A stretch of 64,000 bases of DNA, taken from the NCBI GenBank assembly GCA_030220185.1, contig JASPKZ010001233.1, positions 1,976,001 to 2,040,000 of the forward strand, in the 5' to 3' direction. The notes under the pieces are model-generated. The model was not told the origin of the DNA and ran no database searches. It worked only from the letters and a program-made list of their open reading frames with translations. Numbering within the stretch: position 1 is the stretch's first letter; the number at the start of each line of letters is the position of its first letter. The DNA comes from Diploptera punctata (Eukaryota; Arthropoda; Insecta; Blattodea; Blaberidae). This document shows positions 63,309 to 64,000 of this stretch, one piece after another. The position numbers and the translations under genes are program-made.

Positions 63309-64000
63309 TTGAAAAAGGTCCCATTAAGAGGAGAAGATTTTAAGAAAGAATACGAAAATATCCTAAATATAGCCAGATTAAATGGTTTTAATAAGAATAT
63401 AATATCTAACAAATTAAAGAAATTCAGAAAGATAAAACAACTTAAAGAATGCTCTACCCTACAAATGGTTAGTAAAGAAAAGAAAAAATTCAAGAAAATT
63501 AATTACCATCCAATAGTACATGGGAAATTAAAAAAAATATTTGACAAATACAGCATTACTTTGGCACCAATTAATAAATTTAGTCTGGAAAAACTTTTAA
63601 ATACCAATAAAAAAATCAACATCCCAGACAGTAAGAAATCTGGAATTTATCAAATTAATTGTAATGATTGTAGCAAAGTATACATAGGAAAAACAAAAAG
63701 GAATTTGGAAACACGCACTAAAGAACATTTTAGAAATATTAAAAATTGTGAAATTGAAAAATCACCAATTGCTGCACATAGTTTACTAGAACATCATAAA
63801 ATTGAAAAAGAAACAAAACTTTTGAAACAATTGGATAAACCGTTGGAATTGACAATTTGGGAAATGATTTTCATTCAGAAGAACAAATATCGATCTATGA
63901 ATTTCGATATTCCGGTGGATAAAAATTTAATTACAAAGTTTATAATCCCAACGAAAGATGGCAGCACAAGAGAAGATGTCACTAAAGAAATCAACAATCA
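63309..64000 (+). mobile_element. Penelope-like element, intact GIY-YIG frame running off the window
   Basis: One open frame runs without a stop from 63309 to the window edge (about 230 codons). It begins in the last part of the RT (VPLRGEDFKKEYENILNIAR), passes the linker (HPIVHGKLKKIFDKYSITLA) and a complete GIY-YIG domain: GIYQINCNDCSKVYIGKTKR, then RTKEHFRN, and EIEKSPIAAHSLLEHHK. It continues LTIWEMIFIQKNKYRSMNFD. GIY, YIG and the downstream Arg and His are present, so the nuclease may be intact. The RT core is absent upstream, so the copy is 5'-truncated near 63316. Confidence 0.85.

Overview
This 64 kb window is AT-rich (roughly 70 percent by eye) animal DNA built almost entirely from transposable elements and their debris. 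There are no bacterial genes or operons. Nested non-LTR elements, tRNA-derived SINEs, Penelope-like elements with GIY-YIG endonuclease and a Ty3/gypsy element point to a large, repeat-rich arthropod genome. The 3' ends of the LINE ORFs and the SINEs resemble those of cockroaches, termites or other polyneopteran insects. That placement is recall, not a search result.

Layout. From 1 to 8.4 kb lie tRNA-like repeat units, 5'-truncated Penelope-like elements (PLEs), PLE-derived hairpins, LINE 3' ends and a SINE, many inserted into one another. From 10 to 20 kb lie several LINEs, including a three-level nest (tRNA-like palindrome in LINE-A in LINE-B) and an RNase H-bearing LINE. From 20.5 to 37.5 kb run PLE hairpins with hammerhead-ribozyme cores, a large inverted PLE pair at 28.7-30.5 kb, further tRNA-like units, SINEs and LINE ends. 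From 37.5 to 41.3 kb little is recognisable. From 42.3 to 50.0 kb there is a complete, recent Ty3/gypsy retrotransposon on the minus strand, with two 872/873-bp LTRs, gag, pol, a -1 frameshift signal and a 4-5 bp target duplication. From 50 to 57.5 kb lie SINEs, LINEs and tRNA-like units. From 57.8 to 62.7 kb is mostly unique sequence, with one candidate host exon at 59.68 kb. The window ends inside an open PLE reading frame.

Two small-RNA-like systems stand out. (1) PLE ends carry hammerhead cores (CTGANGA, helix II, GAAA). Helix II differs in sequence but stays paired between loci, and helix III is a short palindrome of several different sequences. Ribozymes in PLEs are known; the number of variants here is notable. 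(2) A repeat family with a period of about 290 bp contains a tRNA cloverleaf with exact Pol III A and B boxes and a T5 stretch just downstream. Different copies carry compensated changes in the acceptor and anticodon stems. The family occurs as tandem and inverted units, and two copies have clean 13-bp target-site duplications. I do not recognise this family. It looks like a retrozyme-style element in which a tRNA-like domain takes the place of the ribozyme.

How the parts work together is inferred. PLE, LINE and gypsy proteins would supply reverse transcriptase and endonuclease, and the tRNA-like units, SINEs and hairpins would be non-autonomous passengers. Most copies are 5'-truncated or frameshifted. 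Only the gypsy element and the terminal PLE look close to intact.
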